64,000 nt of DNA from Litorivicinus sp. (GTDB lineage: Bacteria > Pseudomonadota > Gammaproteobacteria > Pseudomonadales > Litorivicinaceae). The stretch is from contig JAOLBK010000011.1 of the NCBI GenBank assembly GCA_028339155.1, forward strand, positions 29,755-93,754, in the 5' to 3' direction. Both the position numbers and the translations under genes were made by a program. Below the pieces are notes generated by a model. That model saw nothing but the letters and a program-made list of their open reading frames with translations, had not been told where the DNA came from and did no database searches. This document shows, piece after piece, positions 19,577 to 29,413 of the stretch (its first letter is position 1; each line of letters begins with the position of its first letter).

Positions 19577-21094
19577 TCAGGTCTTAGGCCGCATCGTTGG
19601 AAACAGAATAACATCCCGAATTGAGGACTGCTCAGCAAAAAACATCACGAGCCGATCAATGCCTATACCTTCACCCGCCGTTGGTGGCAATCCGTACTCC
19701 AGTGCTCGCACATAGTCTTCATCATAGTGCATCGCCTCACCATCACCACTGGCCTTTTGTAGAACCTGTTCACGAAAACGTGCCGCTTGATCTTCTGCAT
19801 CATTGAGTTCACTGAAACCATTCGCTAACTCACGTCCACCAATGAAAAATTCAAAACGATCCGTAACGAACGGATTGTCGTCATTACGTCTAGCGAGTGG
19901 ACTAACTTCTGCTGGATATTCAGTAACAAAGGTCGGATGCATGAGCTTTTCTTCCGCCACCGCCTCAAAAATTTCGATCTGAATCTTGCCGAGACCCCAA
20001 TTATCCTTAACTTTTATATCAAGATTGTGAGCCAATGAGCGAGCCATCTCTAGATCATCTAGAATTACATCAGATGCTATTTCACAGTATTTCAATATCG
20101 CTTCTTTGACGGTTAACTCGTGAAATGGCTGTTTCAGATTTACCTCCGAACCATCTTCTAAGCGAAATTCGGATCGGCTACAAACCTTTTCCGCCACCTC
20201 ACGAATCAATGATTCAGTTAGTACGATAAGGTCCCGGTAGTCGGCATAGGCCCAGTAGAATTCCAGCATTGTGAATTCTGGATTGTGTCGGCTAGACAAC
20301 CCCTCATTTCTAAAGTTTCGATTAACTTCAAACACTCGCTCAAACCCACCCACAACCAAGCGCTTCAGATATAGCTCAGGGGCAATGCGAAGATACATAT
20401 CGATATCCAAAGCGTTGTGGTGCGTCACGAAAGGCTTCGCTGTCGCCCCACCCGGTATTACCTGAAGCATCGGCGTCTCAACTTCCAAAAACTGACGCGA
20501 TTCAAAAAATTGACGAATAGCAGCGATCACCTGCGACCGCATGGTAAAGACCTTGCGCGTGCCCTCATTAGTCATAAGATCAACATAGCGCTCGCGATAA
20601 CGCAATTCAGTATCTGCAAGGCCTTTATGTTTGTCAGGCAGAGGTCTCAGGGATTTCGTTAGCATCCTAATGTCGTCAAGGTGTACGGAAAGCTCACCAG
20701 TATTGGTTCTAAACAGAATACCGGATCCGCCCACAATATCGCCTAAGTCCCAGCTCTTGAAATCATCATAAACACCATCCTGAAGATCTGCGCTTCGGGC
20801 ATACAGCTGAATCCTTCCACTCACATCTTGAATTGTAAGAAAGCTGGCCTTTCCCATGATCCGCCGGAGCATGATCCGACCACAAACGAAAACTTCAATA
20901 CCCGCCTCGGCCAATGCCTCTTTCTCAGATTCACCATGGGCAATAATTAGTTCAGCAGACAAATGTGTACGGCGAAAATCATTTGGAAATGCGGGTTGGG
21001 CCTTGTCACGAATCAATGCCAGTTTTTTGTAACGTTCAGCCACTAATTTGTTTTCATCTAGTTCTACAGATGGTGTATTCGTCTCAGTAGTCAT
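19577..21094 (-). CDS. lysS: Lysyl-tRNA synthetase (class II)
   Basis: Charges tRNA-Lys. The 505 aa product has the N-terminal anticodon-binding OB domain (about 65-150, [14 protein letters not shown]) and the class II core: motif 1 near 180-210, motif 2 [18 protein letters not shown] near 262-279, motif 3 GEGIGIDR near 474-481. Its ATG overlaps the prfB stop by 1 nt (TAATG), the same prfB-lysS pairing as in Escherichia coli. Confidence 0.98.
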   Translation of the reverse strand: MTTETNTPSVELDENKLVAERYKKLALIRDKAQPAFPNDFRRTHLSAELIIAHGESEKEALAEAGIEVFVCGRIMLRRIMGKASFLTIQDVSGRIQLYARSADLQDGVYDDFKSWDLGDIVGGSGILFRTNTGELSVHLDDIRMLTKSLRPLPDKHKGLADTELRYRERYVDLMTNEGTRKVFTMRSQVIAAIRQFFESRQFLEVETPMLQVIPGGATAKPFVTHHNALDIDMYLRIAPELYLKRLVVGGFERVFEVNRNFRNEGLSSRHNPEFTMLEFYWAYADYRDLIVLTESLIREVAEKVCSRSEFRLEDGSEVNLKQPFHELTVKEAILKYCEIASDVILDDLEMARSLAHNLDIKVKDNWGLGKIQIEIFEAVAEEKLMHPTFVTEYPAEVSPLARRNDDNPFVTDRFEFFIGGRELANGFSELNDAEDQAARFREQVLQKASGDGEAMHYDEDYVRALEYGLPPTAGEGIGIDRLVMFFAEQSSIRDVILFPTMRPKT

Positions 21095-22189
21095 TACAGT
21101 CCCTGCTTTAAACTGGCTTCGATAAAGGGATCTAACGCACCATCAAGTACTGCTTGAGTATTTGATGTTTCTACCCCGGTGCGCAAATCTTTGATACGAC
21201 TTGAATCCAATACATACGATCTAATCTGACTACCCCAGCCAATGTCAGCCTTAGAATCCTCAAGCTCTTGAGCATCTGCCCTACGGAATTCCATTTCTCG
21301 TTCATAAAGCTTGGCCCGCAACTGTTTCATTGCGGAATCTTTATTCTGATGTTGTGATCGTTGACTCTGACATTGCACCACAACTCCTGTTGGTTCGTGC
21401 GTGATGCGGACAGCTGAATCCGTCCGATTAACATGCTGACCACCCGCACCAGAAGCCCGATAGGTATCTATCCGCAAATCCGATGGGTCGATCTCAATTT
21501 CAACATTGTCATCAATTTCCGGAGCTACGAATACTGAAGAAAACGACGTATGGCGTCTAGCACCAGAATCAAAGGGGCTTTTGCGGACCAGCCGGTGCAC
21601 ACCTGTCTCTGTCCGCAGCCAGCCAAATGCATAAGCACCTTTAATATGTAAGGTCGCGCTTTTGATTCCTGCCACTTCTCCGTCAGACACCTCGACTACC
21701 TCTACTTTGAAACCTTTCCTCTCGATCCACCGAAGATACATACGAAGTAACATACTTGCCCAGTCTTGGGCTTCCGTTCCACCCGAACCCGCCTGAATAT
21801 CGAGGTAGCAATTATTTTCATCAGTTTCACCAGAAAACATGCGGCGAAATTCTAATTCAGAAACCAAAGCTTTTAATCGCTCCAGTTCTGCATCCACCTC
21901 AATTAGACCTTCTTCATCACTTTCTGATAACAACATCTCTGTCAGTTCACGCTGATCGGAAACGCCGAGATCTAATTCATCAATAGTATGAACCACAGCC
22001 TCAAGGCTAGCACGCTCGCGACCCATATCCTGGGCTCTCGCTGGCTCACTCCAAATATTAGGATCTTCAAGTTCTAGATTGACTTCGTCTAGGCGTTCGC
22101 ATTTAGCAGTGTAGTCAAAGATACCCCCGTAGCACGTTAGTACGCGCTTTCAGGTCTTCAATTAGTGTATTTCGCGCATTCGTTTCCAT
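21094..22189 (-). CDS. prfB: Peptide chain release factor 2, with programmed +1 frameshift
   Basis: Recognises UGA and UAA stop codons. Translation begins at the ATG at 22189; codons 1-24 end in RGYL, followed by an in-frame TGA at 22117-22115. A +1 shift at CTT-TGA-C restores the frame as DYTAKCERL, giving 364 aa against 365 in E. coli. The main frame contains the SPF tripeptide (KSPFDSG) that reads UGA and GGQ at 249-251 that triggers hydrolysis. Low RF2 causes pausing at TGA and so more frameshifting, an autoregulatory loop. A simple frame call from the ATG at 22026 would lose the first 54 residues. Confidence 0.97.
22114..22129 (-). promoter_or_regulatory. prfB programmed frameshift site
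   Basis: Read on the minus strand this is CGGGGGTATCTTTGAC: an internal Shine-Dalgarno-like GGGGG, the slippery CTT codon, the TGA stop and the following C, spaced as in the E. coli prfB element. The ribosome shifts +1 on CTTT when RF2 is scarce. Confidence 0.96.
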
Positions 22190-22249
22190 CAAAATACTCA
22201 GTTCATCTCGAAAAACCGAAGATTCTACAGAATCTCGCACTCTTCGTCT

Positions 22250-25200
22250 TCAACCAGTTCTTGGTAGAGGCTCTTCCATATCATCTGCATCGCCGATCGG
22301 AGCCGGTGGAACATGTCGGTTAAGCAGCGCGCCCAGTAACGGTGGAACAAAAAACAGTGTTAAAAGTGTCGACAACAGCAATCCTCCAAACACAACCACT
22401 CCGATTCCTCGGTATAATTCGGAACCCGCCCCCGGAAAAATAATGAGCGGCAAAAGCCCGAACAAGCTCGTCAAAGTCGACATGAAAATAGGACGGATTC
22501 TATTCCTTGTAGCCTCAAGAATGGCTGCTGACGGATTCATTCGATCATGCTGAATATGCCAAAGGGTTTGCTCAACCATTAAAATGGCATTATTGACCAC
22601 CACCCCTGTAAGAATTATAAAGCCGAGCATTGTAAGCATATCAAGCGACTGCTCAACGAACATATTCAGAAAAGAGAGCCCCAAAATACCACCCGTCGCC
22701 GCAACTGGAACGGTGACCATTATCACTACTGGCAAAGAAAAACTTCTTAGCAAGATAGACAATAATAAGTAAATAACCGCCACTGCGAGCACCACATTCT
22801 CTTGCATAGCAGACCAAGCTTTTGAGAGCTCATCGGCTGCCCCTGACAAACCGAGCCGAACCCCGTTTTTCGACGCTATGTTAAATGGATCAATAATGTT
22901 CTCTTTAATCTGCTCAATGGCGACCTCCAGAGGAATAGACTCATGCAACCGCAATTCGATGGTAACAACCCGTTGAGCAGCCTTACGAAGCAATTGATCG
23001 GCTGTGGACTCAATCGAAATAGTAGCGACTTGACCAATTTTCACTGAAGATCCATCTTTAGCAACAATCGGAATATCAGAAATATCCTCAATTTTCGACA
23101 TTTCTCGAGTTTCAGAAGTCAGAACCAGTTCAATCAGATCGCCAGCGTAAGCAATCTCCCTCACCTTTATCCCGTCGTTGTATACATCCAATGCCTGAGC
23201 AAAATCTCGGGCGGAAACGCCGGCTCTTGCTAACGCGTCTGCATTCGGCCTTACTACTACCTCAGGGCGAGTCGCATTTTCAGAGGGTCTCACACGGATT
23301 TGATGCCCTTTTTCTCTGGGGAATAACTCGGCCACTTGGCGACGAATATCTTTGGAAGCGGGGGCAACGGAATCGAAGTCTGGACCCAAAACATCAATTA
23401 AAATACCTCGAGATCCGCCTACAGATCTCCCGAACAACGAAGCTTGGGTGACGAATGCTCGCGCTCCCGGAGCCTTTGCTACAGGATCTGAAAGAACTGG
23501 GATTAACTCTCTAATTCGACCTGACTCAAGTGTTGAAGCACCAGCAAATGCTCCCCCATTGTAAGCAACGAAAAAAAATCGATCCACTGCAGGTCCGTTC
23601 TCGGGGTTTGGCTCTTCCCATAAAGGCCGTGCCGCATCTTCCATGGTTTGTGCAAACTCAAGTGTTGCGTCCCTTGTGTACCCCGGTGGAACGGAAATTC
23701 GTCCAAATACAAAGTTACGATTACCGTCCGGCAAGTAGTCCAATGGAGGCATGAGAACAACTAACGTAGCAACAGACAAAGAGACCAAACCCGCAACAAC
23801 TGCCAAACCAAGAATCCTTGAGCTAACAAAAATTCGGCCATAACTGAGAACCAACTGGGTGAACCAGGACGCGACATGGTCAATCACGGGAATAAATCGC
23901 GACTGTCCCGGCTGATTCACGTTCTTCAAAAAGCGCGAGGCTAGCGCAGGGATTACTGTAATCGATACCACCACCGAAACAATTACGGATGCACTAATCG
24001 CTACCGCTATGTCTCTAAAAAGCTGCCCCACAGGAAGGTCCAGAGCCAGGATTGGGAGAAACACCACAACTGTAGTCAAGGCTGAACCCAAAATTGGCGC
24101 CCAGACTTGACGAGCACCCCAATACGCAGCCCTATGGATCGCGACGCCGCTCTGCCTCAACCTGTAAATATTTTCAAGACTAACAATCGATGCATCAACA
24201 ACCATGCCGACGGCGAATGCAAGACCGGCAAGCGATATCACATTGATTGAAAGTCCGAGCACGGCGATTGCTACAAATGTACTGATTATAGAAACTGGAA
24301 TAGCGATCATGATAATTAGAGTGGGCAAAAAAGCCCTAAGAAATGTCAATAAAATCGTTACTGCGAGCGCTCCGCCGATCAGAATATTGTTCTGAACAAG
24401 GTCTAATGCCGACCCAATATACAACGTTTCATCATAAACAATTTTAAGTTCTAGGCCCCGCTCAGCTAACACACCTTTATTCAAGTAATTAACCTGCTCT
24501 TTAAGCGAAGTTAGCGTGGTCACAACATTTGAAGCTGGCTCACGAAGGACCCCAAAAGTGATCGCGGGCTTACCATTTAACCGACGGAAGCTGCTCGGCT
24601 TTTTATAAATAAGCCGAACATCAGCAATATCACCGAGCTTGATATTGGATACCCGATTATTTCGAAAATCAGTTCTAATGACTAGGTTTTTTGCAGTATC
24701 AGGTGTGTAACTGATTGCCTCAGTTCGCAGAGTAAAATTACGATTCCCTTCAGTGAGTTCACCTGCATTTACCTCGGCTGAAGACCCTCGAATAGCATCA
24801 GCTATCTCCTGTATGGACAAGCCAAACTCAGAAACCTTCTTCATATCCAGGGAAATTCGAATTTCTTGCTTGGCGCCCCCACGAGAGGTCACCTCAGAGA
24901 CGCCTCTGATGCGAGTCAATGGCTCAACAATCACACTCTCAACAAAATCAGACAACGTATCAACATCAACGTTCGATCCGTCACTAGCCACCATAGCCAT
25001 TCGAGCGATTGGTGAGTCATCTGAGTTAGAAGTACGAACCTGTGGTTGTTTCGCGTCCGAAGGTAACCCAGAAACTCGGGCCAACTGACCGAGCAGCTTC
25101 ACCATCGCCGCATCCATATCCTGACCGACTGCGTAGGTCAAAGTGACCCGACCAGAGCCAACCCGACTATCACTTTGAATACTCTGCACACCCGAAAGCC

Positions 25201-25420
25201 CGGCAAGTTCTCTTTCGAGTCTTAATATAATTTCCTGCTCAACATCTTTTGCAGAAGCTCCTGACCACGACACCCTCACCTGCAAGACCGGCTTATCAAT
25301 GTCAGGAGTTAGTTGGATTGGTATTGTTTGAAGTGATGCGACCCCGAATAGGACCATCGAAAAAACGATCGCCAAAACTGCAATGGGTTGCGAGATTGCC
25401 GCACGAATCAATCCATTCAT
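22250..25420 (-). CDS. RND efflux transporter, inner membrane pump
   Basis: A 1056 aa proton-driven pump of the AcrB/HAE superfamily with the standard plan: TM1 (about 10-30), periplasmic loop, TM2-6 cluster, TM7, second periplasmic loop and TM8-12. TM4 has VVDASIVSLEN with a single Asp (D409, followed by Ala410) where AcrB has an Asp pair, resembling CusA-like and some HAE-1 relatives. Substrate unknown. Its ATG overlaps the adaptor stop by 4 nt. No TolC-type outer membrane gene is adjacent, so a shared TolC is likely used. It lies 60 nt upstream of prfB on the same strand. Confidence 0.92.
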   Translation of the reverse strand: MNGLIRAAISQPIAVLAIVFSMVLFGVASLQTIPIQLTPDIDKPVLQVRVSWSGASAKDVEQEIILRLERELAGLSGVQSIQSDSRVGSGRVTLTYAVGQDMDAAMVKLLGQLARVSGLPSDAKQPQVRTSNSDDSPIARMAMVASDGSNVDVDTLSDFVESVIVEPLTRIRGVSEVTSRGGAKQEIRISLDMKKVSEFGLSIQEIADAIRGSSAEVNAGELTEGNRNFTLRTEAISYTPDTAKNLVIRTDFRNNRVSNIKLGDIADVRLIYKKPSSFRRLNGKPAITFGVLREPASNVVTTLTSLKEQVNYLNKGVLAERGLELKIVYDETLYIGSALDLVQNNILIGGALAVTILLTFLRAFLPTLIIMIAIPVSIISTFVAIAVLGLSINVISLAGLAFAVGMVVDASIVSLENIYRLRQSGVAIHRAAYWGARQVWAPILGSALTTVVVFLPILALDLPVGQLFRDIAVAISASVIVSVVVSITVIPALASRFLKNVNQPGQSRFIPVIDHVASWFTQLVLSYGRIFVSSRILGLAVVAGLVSLSVATLVVLMPPLDYLPDGNRNFVFGRISVPPGYTRDATLEFAQTMEDAARPLWEEPNPENGPAVDRFFFVAYNGGAFAGASTLESGRIRELIPVLSDPVAKAPGARAFVTQASLFGRSVGGSRGILIDVLGPDFDSVAPASKDIRRQVAELFPREKGHQIRVRPSENATRPEVVVRPNADALARAGVSARDFAQALDVYNDGIKVREIAYAGDLIELVLTSETREMSKIEDISDIPIVAKDGSSVKIGQVATISIESTADQLLRKAAQRVVTIELRLHESIPLEVAIEQIKENIIDPFNIASKNGVRLGLSGAADELSKAWSAMQENVVLAVAVIYLLLSILLRSFSLPVVIMVTVPVAATGGILGLSFLNMFVEQSLDMLTMLGFIILTGVVVNNAILMVEQTLWHIQHDRMNPSAAILEATRNRIRPIFMSTLTSLFGLLPLIIFPGAGSELYRGIGVVVFGGLLLSTLLTLFFVPPLLGALLNRHVPPAPIGDADDMEEPLPRTG

Positions 25421-26496
25421 GAATCATCTCTCACAACACGAACGTCTTGGCCTTTCCTTAAACCTTCCTGGCCCTGAGTCACAACCAAGTCAGACTCATT
25501 GAGCCCTTTCATTACTGAGATTCGATCACCAAAGCCAACACCAAGCTCAATTCTCCGTGGCTCTGCCTTGCCATCCACAACTAAAACAACTCGATGGCCC
25601 TTTTTTCCTGGGATCACCGCATTTTTGGAAATCGTCACTCGCTTCTCAAGAGGACCAGTCGGCAACCTAACCTCAACACTCTCACCGATTACCAGGCCAT
25701 TCGTAGGCAATTTAGTAATACTTAACCGCACCACGCGGGAGCCAGTACGCTGATTTTGCTCTGGCAATAATGCACGTACTTTGAGATCGGTTTGCTGGCC
25801 ACGCAGTTGAGTAGAAACGATTTGTCCAACTTGCAATGCATCGTACGCTTCGGCTCTAACTTCAACTTCCAGTTCGATTCCGCGGTCTGGCAAAATCTCA
25901 AAGAGTTGGTCCCCTAGTTTTGTGTATCGGCCTTCGGATGCGGCTACGCTGACTACCCGCCCAGAGTATTTCGCCAAAACAGACGTTCGATCTTTCCGTC
26001 TTTGGGCATTCTCTATGCTCAATCGCACGTCCATATGTTCAAATTCCGCCTTGACCAAATCACTCTGGGTTTGAATTAAGTTGATTTGCGCCTGATCCAT
26101 TGCGTCCCTAGTCAATAAATCACGCGTATTTAGAGTTTTCGCTCGAGACAATTGATCTTCTCGCAACTTCTGACGCGCAATCAATAAATCACGTATCGAT
26201 TGCAGATAAACCTCTCGAGCCTTCAAGCTATCCAGTTCAGACTGGATATCATCTGTTGAGAACCTTGCAAGCAAGTCGCCTTTGTTTACCCTATCACCGA
26301 CGCGAACTTTAACTTCCTCAACAGTTTCAGACACTTCCGCAGAGGCTACCAAGTTTTGAGCAATCACCACTCGACCAGTGACTACAGTAATACTATTAAC
26401 AGCCGCGATAATGGCGCGGTCGACATAGACTGGAACCGTCTTGGCCATCGTCCATGACGAGACGGTCAAAAAAAAGAAGGCAAAAACTAGACGCAT
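25417..26496 (-). CDS. RND efflux periplasmic adaptor (HlyD/MFP family)
   Basis: Links the RND pump to an outer membrane channel. A signal peptide ends near WTMA (15-18), so it is probably exported without a lipid anchor. VEEVKVRVGDRVNKGDLLARF (about 60-80) is the first half of the lipoyl-like barrel, residues about 85-165 form the coiled-coil hairpin, and RVVSVAASEGRYTKLGDQLFEI completes the lipoyl domain, followed by a beta-barrel and membrane-proximal domain. GGAG precedes the ATG by 5 nt. First gene of a two-gene operon with the pump. Confidence 0.92.
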   Translation of the reverse strand: MRLVFAFFFLTVSSWTMAKTVPVYVDRAIIAAVNSITVVTGRVVIAQNLVASAEVSETVEEVKVRVGDRVNKGDLLARFSTDDIQSELDSLKAREVYLQSIRDLLIARQKLREDQLSRAKTLNTRDLLTRDAMDQAQINLIQTQSDLVKAEFEHMDVRLSIENAQRRKDRTSVLAKYSGRVVSVAASEGRYTKLGDQLFEILPDRGIELEVEVRAEAYDALQVGQIVSTQLRGQQTDLKVRALLPEQNQRTGSRVVRLSITKLPTNGLVIGESVEVRLPTGPLEKRVTISKNAVIPGKKGHRVVLVVDGKAEPRRIELGVGFGDRISVMKGLNESDLVVTQGQEGLRKGQDVRVVRDDS

Positions 26497-26587
26497 TTCA
26501 ACTCCACTTTTTTTAGATTAAATGAAAGATGCTTTATGCTCCCGTTTTACGATTTTTTAAAGCAATTTTTTAACTCATTTAGGAAAT

Positions 26588-27031
26588 ATGATGCAATACC
26601 TTCATACAATGATTCGGATTACCGATGTCGACGCTTCGATTCGATTTTTTTGTGACGGATTAGGACTGCAAGAAGTTACACGGCACTCCAATGAGCAAGG
26701 ACGGTTCACACTTATATTCCTAGCTGCGCCAGACGACCTTGACCGGGCACAAGAAACCAAAACACCGATGATAGAGCTCACCTACAACTGGGACCCAGAG
26801 GAATATAAAAGTGGTCGGAACTTTGGACATTTAGCGTTTTGCGTTGACGATATCTATGCCCTTTGCACCCACTTGCAAGCCATGAATATTGTAATTAACC
26901 GCCCACCTCGCGATGGGCACATGGCATTTGTAAAAAGCCCTGATGGTATCTCGGTGGAACTCCTTCAAAAAAGTAACTCTTTAATTCCCTCAGAACCATG
27001 GGTATCAATGACTAATACAGGTTCATGGTGA
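26588..27031 (+). CDS. gloA: Lactoylglutathione lyase (glyoxalase I)
   Basis: Detoxifies methylglyoxal by isomerising its glutathione hemithioacetal. The 147 aa protein is one VOC-fold unit pair with the metal ligands H6, E63 (IELTYNW), H81 (GHLAF) and E124 (SVELLQ), the Ni/Co-type bacterial form. Either of two adjacent ATGs may start translation; AGGAAAT lies just upstream. Transcribed divergently from the RND adaptor. Confidence 0.95.
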   Translation: MMQYLHTMIRITDVDASIRFFCDGLGLQEVTRHSNEQGRFTLIFLAAPDDLDRAQETKTPMIELTYNWDPEEYKSGRNFGHLAFCVDDIYALCTHLQAMNIVINRPPRDGHMAFVKSPDGISVELLQKSNSLIPSEPWVSMTNTGSW

Positions 27032-27092
27032 ATTCAATAAATTTGATACACTACATTGTGAGACATTTTAAAACCAAGAATAGAGAGACAGC

Positions 27093-27869
27093 ATGAAAAA
27101 AATGAACATAATTATTCCTTTAGCAATTGCCGGTATTGTAATCGGTGTTTTTCTAAAGCCGGAACAGAACGTTCAAGTGGCCAAGTCCGAAGTTCCTAAT
27201 CCGCTGAGAATTGCTACCGAAGGAGCATACCCGCCATTCAACGGGGTCGACTCAAATGGCAAGCTTGTTGGATTCGATGTCGACATTGCAAACGCGCTGT
27301 GTGAAGAAATGCAGGCAAATTGTGTTTTGGTTGCACAAGATTGGGATGGAATTATCCCGGCATTGGTAGCTGACAAATACGACGCGATCATCGCTTCGAT
27401 GTCGATCACTGATGAACGTAAACTAACAATCGACTTTACAAATAAATATTATTCGAATTATCTCGCTGTAATTGCACCCAAAGGCGGTGTATCTGGGGTA
27501 GATAATCTTAATGGGAAAACCGTAGGCGCACAGCGCTCAACAGTGGCCGCTCAGTGGGCAGAGGATAATCTGATGGGCAAAGCTGATGTTAAACTCTATG
27601 ACACACAAACAGCTGCGTATTCTGATCTCGAGACGGGAAGATTAGACGCCATGGTTTCTGATATTTATCCGGCTATGGATTGGTTGAAAACCAACTCAGA
27701 ATTTGTGCTCGCTGGTGAGAAAGTTGACATCAATGATCAGATTGGCATTGGTATCCGTCAAAATGAAGAAGCACTTAAAACTGCGTTCAATAAAGCCTTA
27801 GAGTCCATACGAACTAACGGAAAGTATGCTGCAATTAATGCTAAATATTTCTCAGCAGATATCTATTAA
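27093..27869 (+). CDS. Polar amino acid ABC transporter, substrate-binding protein
   Basis: A 258 aa periplasmic binding protein of family 3 (ArgT/HisJ type). Residues 1-20 form a signal or anchor helix; LRIATEGAYPPF (32-43), GFDVDIANALC and DWDGIIPALVADKYDAIIAS are the typical ligand-fold segments, with R140-like QRSTVAAQWA in the second lobe. Likely ligand is a basic or other polar amino acid, judged from ArgT resemblance. It heads a cassette with two permeases, separated from them by a hairpin that should make the binding protein more abundant. Confidence 0.93.
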   Translation: MKKMNIIIPLAIAGIVIGVFLKPEQNVQVAKSEVPNPLRIATEGAYPPFNGVDSNGKLVGFDVDIANALCEEMQANCVLVAQDWDGIIPALVADKYDAIIASMSITDERKLTIDFTNKYYSNYLAVIAPKGGVSGVDNLNGKTVGAQRSTVAAQWAEDNLMGKADVKLYDTQTAAYSDLETGRLDAMVSDIYPAMDWLKTNSEFVLAGEKVDINDQIGIGIRQNEEALKTAFNKALESIRTNGKYAAINAKYFSADIY

Positions 27870-27877
27870 TTAGTTTA

Positions 27878-27900
27878 CGGGAGCCCTTGCTCCCGCTTTT
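27878..27900 (+). terminator. Intercistronic hairpin after the binding protein gene
   Basis: CGGGAGC (27878-27884), loop CCTT, GCTCCCG (27889-27895), then CTTTT. A short GC-rich stem and brief T run point to a partial terminator or a 3' stabiliser between the binding protein and permease genes. It ends 2 nt before the permease ATG. Confidence 0.65.
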
Positions 27901-27902
27901 AA

Positions 27903-28616
27903 ATGGAATCGTTTAACAAACTGGCTTTGGGAGCAACTGGGTGGGGTGATGAACTTCTGCTCGGTGCCCTGATGACGGTTACCCTTGCGATCAGCTCTTT
28001 AGTAGTCGGATTTTTTATTGGCGCCCAACTCGCTTTCCTAAAACTTCAACCCATTAAATCAGTCCGCGGATTTGCTCACCTCATCACACTATTATTCCGA
28101 GGAACGCCGGAATTCTTGATTATCTTGGTGGTTTTCTTTGGACTAGATGCTCTAATCAACGCTACTTTAAGCGCATTTTTGTTCGACACCTCTGTTAGCA
28201 TTCCTAAATTCTGGGCCGGCACCATAGCACTCGGTCTTATCTTTGGCGTTTACGCGTCCGAGGTATTAAAAGCCGCCTACCAAGCGGTTCCCAAACTTAC
28301 ACTGGAGGCAGCCAGAGCCCTCGGATTAAATTTTCATCAGATTTTAATCCAAATTCACATCCCTTTAATGTGGCGTCATGCGCTACCTGGCCTTATGAAC
28401 TTATGGCTCGTCCTCTTGAAAGACACCTCCCTAGTTGCAGTAATTGCATTCGACGAACTACTCCGTACGGCCAAAGTGGCTGGGGAGACCGAGCGAGAGC
28501 CTTTTATTTTTTTTTGCGCGGCCGCATTACTTTATTTGTTGATGACTTGGTTGAGTGATTTGATACGAAAAGCGATCGCAAAACGCGTCTCAATTGTGGG
28601 CGCACATGGATGCTAG
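27903..28616 (+). CDS. Polar amino acid ABC transporter permease (HisQ-like)
   Basis: A 237 aa inner membrane subunit with about five TM helices. The EAA loop that contacts the ATPase is seen as LEAARALGLNFHQILIQIHIP near 140-160. The leading GALMTVTLAISSLVVGFFIGA is typical of the His/Glu/Gln/Arg permease family. No Shine-Dalgarno is visible before the ATG, which directly follows the hairpin, so initiation may depend on that structure. Its stop overlaps the next permease by 7 nt. Confidence 0.92.
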   Translation: MESFNKLALGATGWGDELLLGALMTVTLAISSLVVGFFIGAQLAFLKLQPIKSVRGFAHLITLLFRGTPEFLIILVVFFGLDALINATLSAFLFDTSVSIPKFWAGTIALGLIFGVYASEVLKAAYQAVPKLTLEAARALGLNFHQILIQIHIPLMWRHALPGLMNLWLVLLKDTSLVAVIAFDELLRTAKVAGETEREPFIFFCAAALLYLLMTWLSDLIRKAIAKRVSIVGAHGC

Positions 28617-29413
28617 ATTCCTGGCTTAAATCAATCTACGTCTTGATCAAGAACTGGCACTTTTCAATAGCTGAGGCCTTGTGCACTCCTATCATGGCCT
28701 GGCTCCCTCAATCGATCACCCCACATTGCAACCGTTTCATCGATGGCTTTTTGACGACATTCGAATTAGTAATCCTGGTACTGCTAGGAGCCTTCCTATG
28801 CGCACGCCTTCTCTCCGGTATATTGATATTAGGACCACCCTGGGCAAAGCGGTTGCTGAATGCATACGTATATTGTTTCAGAGGCACACCAGTTCTGATT
28901 CAATTATGGCTAGTTTATTATGGACTTGCTCAATTTGTTTGGGTCCGGGAGTCTGAACTTTGGCTTTTTTTAAGTAGCGGTTGGTGGGTTGGCTTAATCG
29001 TGCTGACCTTAAATTCAGCTGCATACCAAACTAATATACTATTCGGCGCTATCGAAAATCTCGAGCCAGGACAATCCGAGGGTGCCAGTTCACTCGGACT
29101 CTCTCCATACCTAACCTATCATAAGATTTTGTTACCGCAGGCATTACGAGTATCTTGGCCAGCATTAGCTAATGAAGCGATTTTAATTCTAAAGGCTAGC
29201 GCATTGGTCAGCACAATCACGGTTCTAGATTTAATGGGGCACGCTCGAACTATATTCTCACGCAGCTACGATTTATGGGTCTATGGTGGAGCCGCTGTTT
29301 TATATATCGCGCTTACCGCGATAATAACTCTACTTGCTTATTCCATTCGGCGAATTGCGTTTAAAGCCTTGCCCGCTGATGAATGGTTTAAAAACCTGAC
29401 CAAAAAAAACTAG
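28610..29413 (+). CDS. Polar amino acid ABC transporter permease (HisM-like)
   Basis: Second permease, 267 aa, with an N-terminal amphipathic stretch then about five TM helices. FRGTPVLIQLWLVYYGL is the family signature, and SEGASSLGLSPYLTYHKILLPQ is the EAA loop. Together with the HisQ-like subunit it forms the heterodimeric channel. No ATP-binding subunit gene follows; the next gene is convergent and shares the CTAG stop region at 29410-29413. Confidence 0.92.
   Translation: MLDSWLKSIYVLIKNWHFSIAEALCTPIMAWLPQSITPHCNRFIDGFLTTFELVILVLLGAFLCARLLSGILILGPPWAKRLLNAYVYCFRGTPVLIQLWLVYYGLAQFVWVRESELWLFLSSGWWVGLIVLTLNSAAYQTNILFGAIENLEPGQSEGASSLGLSPYLTYHKILLPQALRVSWPALANEAILILKASALVSTITVLDLMGHARTIFSRSYDLWVYGGAAVLYIALTAIITLLAYSIRRIAFKALPADEWFKNLTKKN

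Noticed and set aside
22115..22117. In-frame TGA near the prfB start taken as a pseudogene
   Set aside because: The stop is the known programmed frameshift site of RF2.
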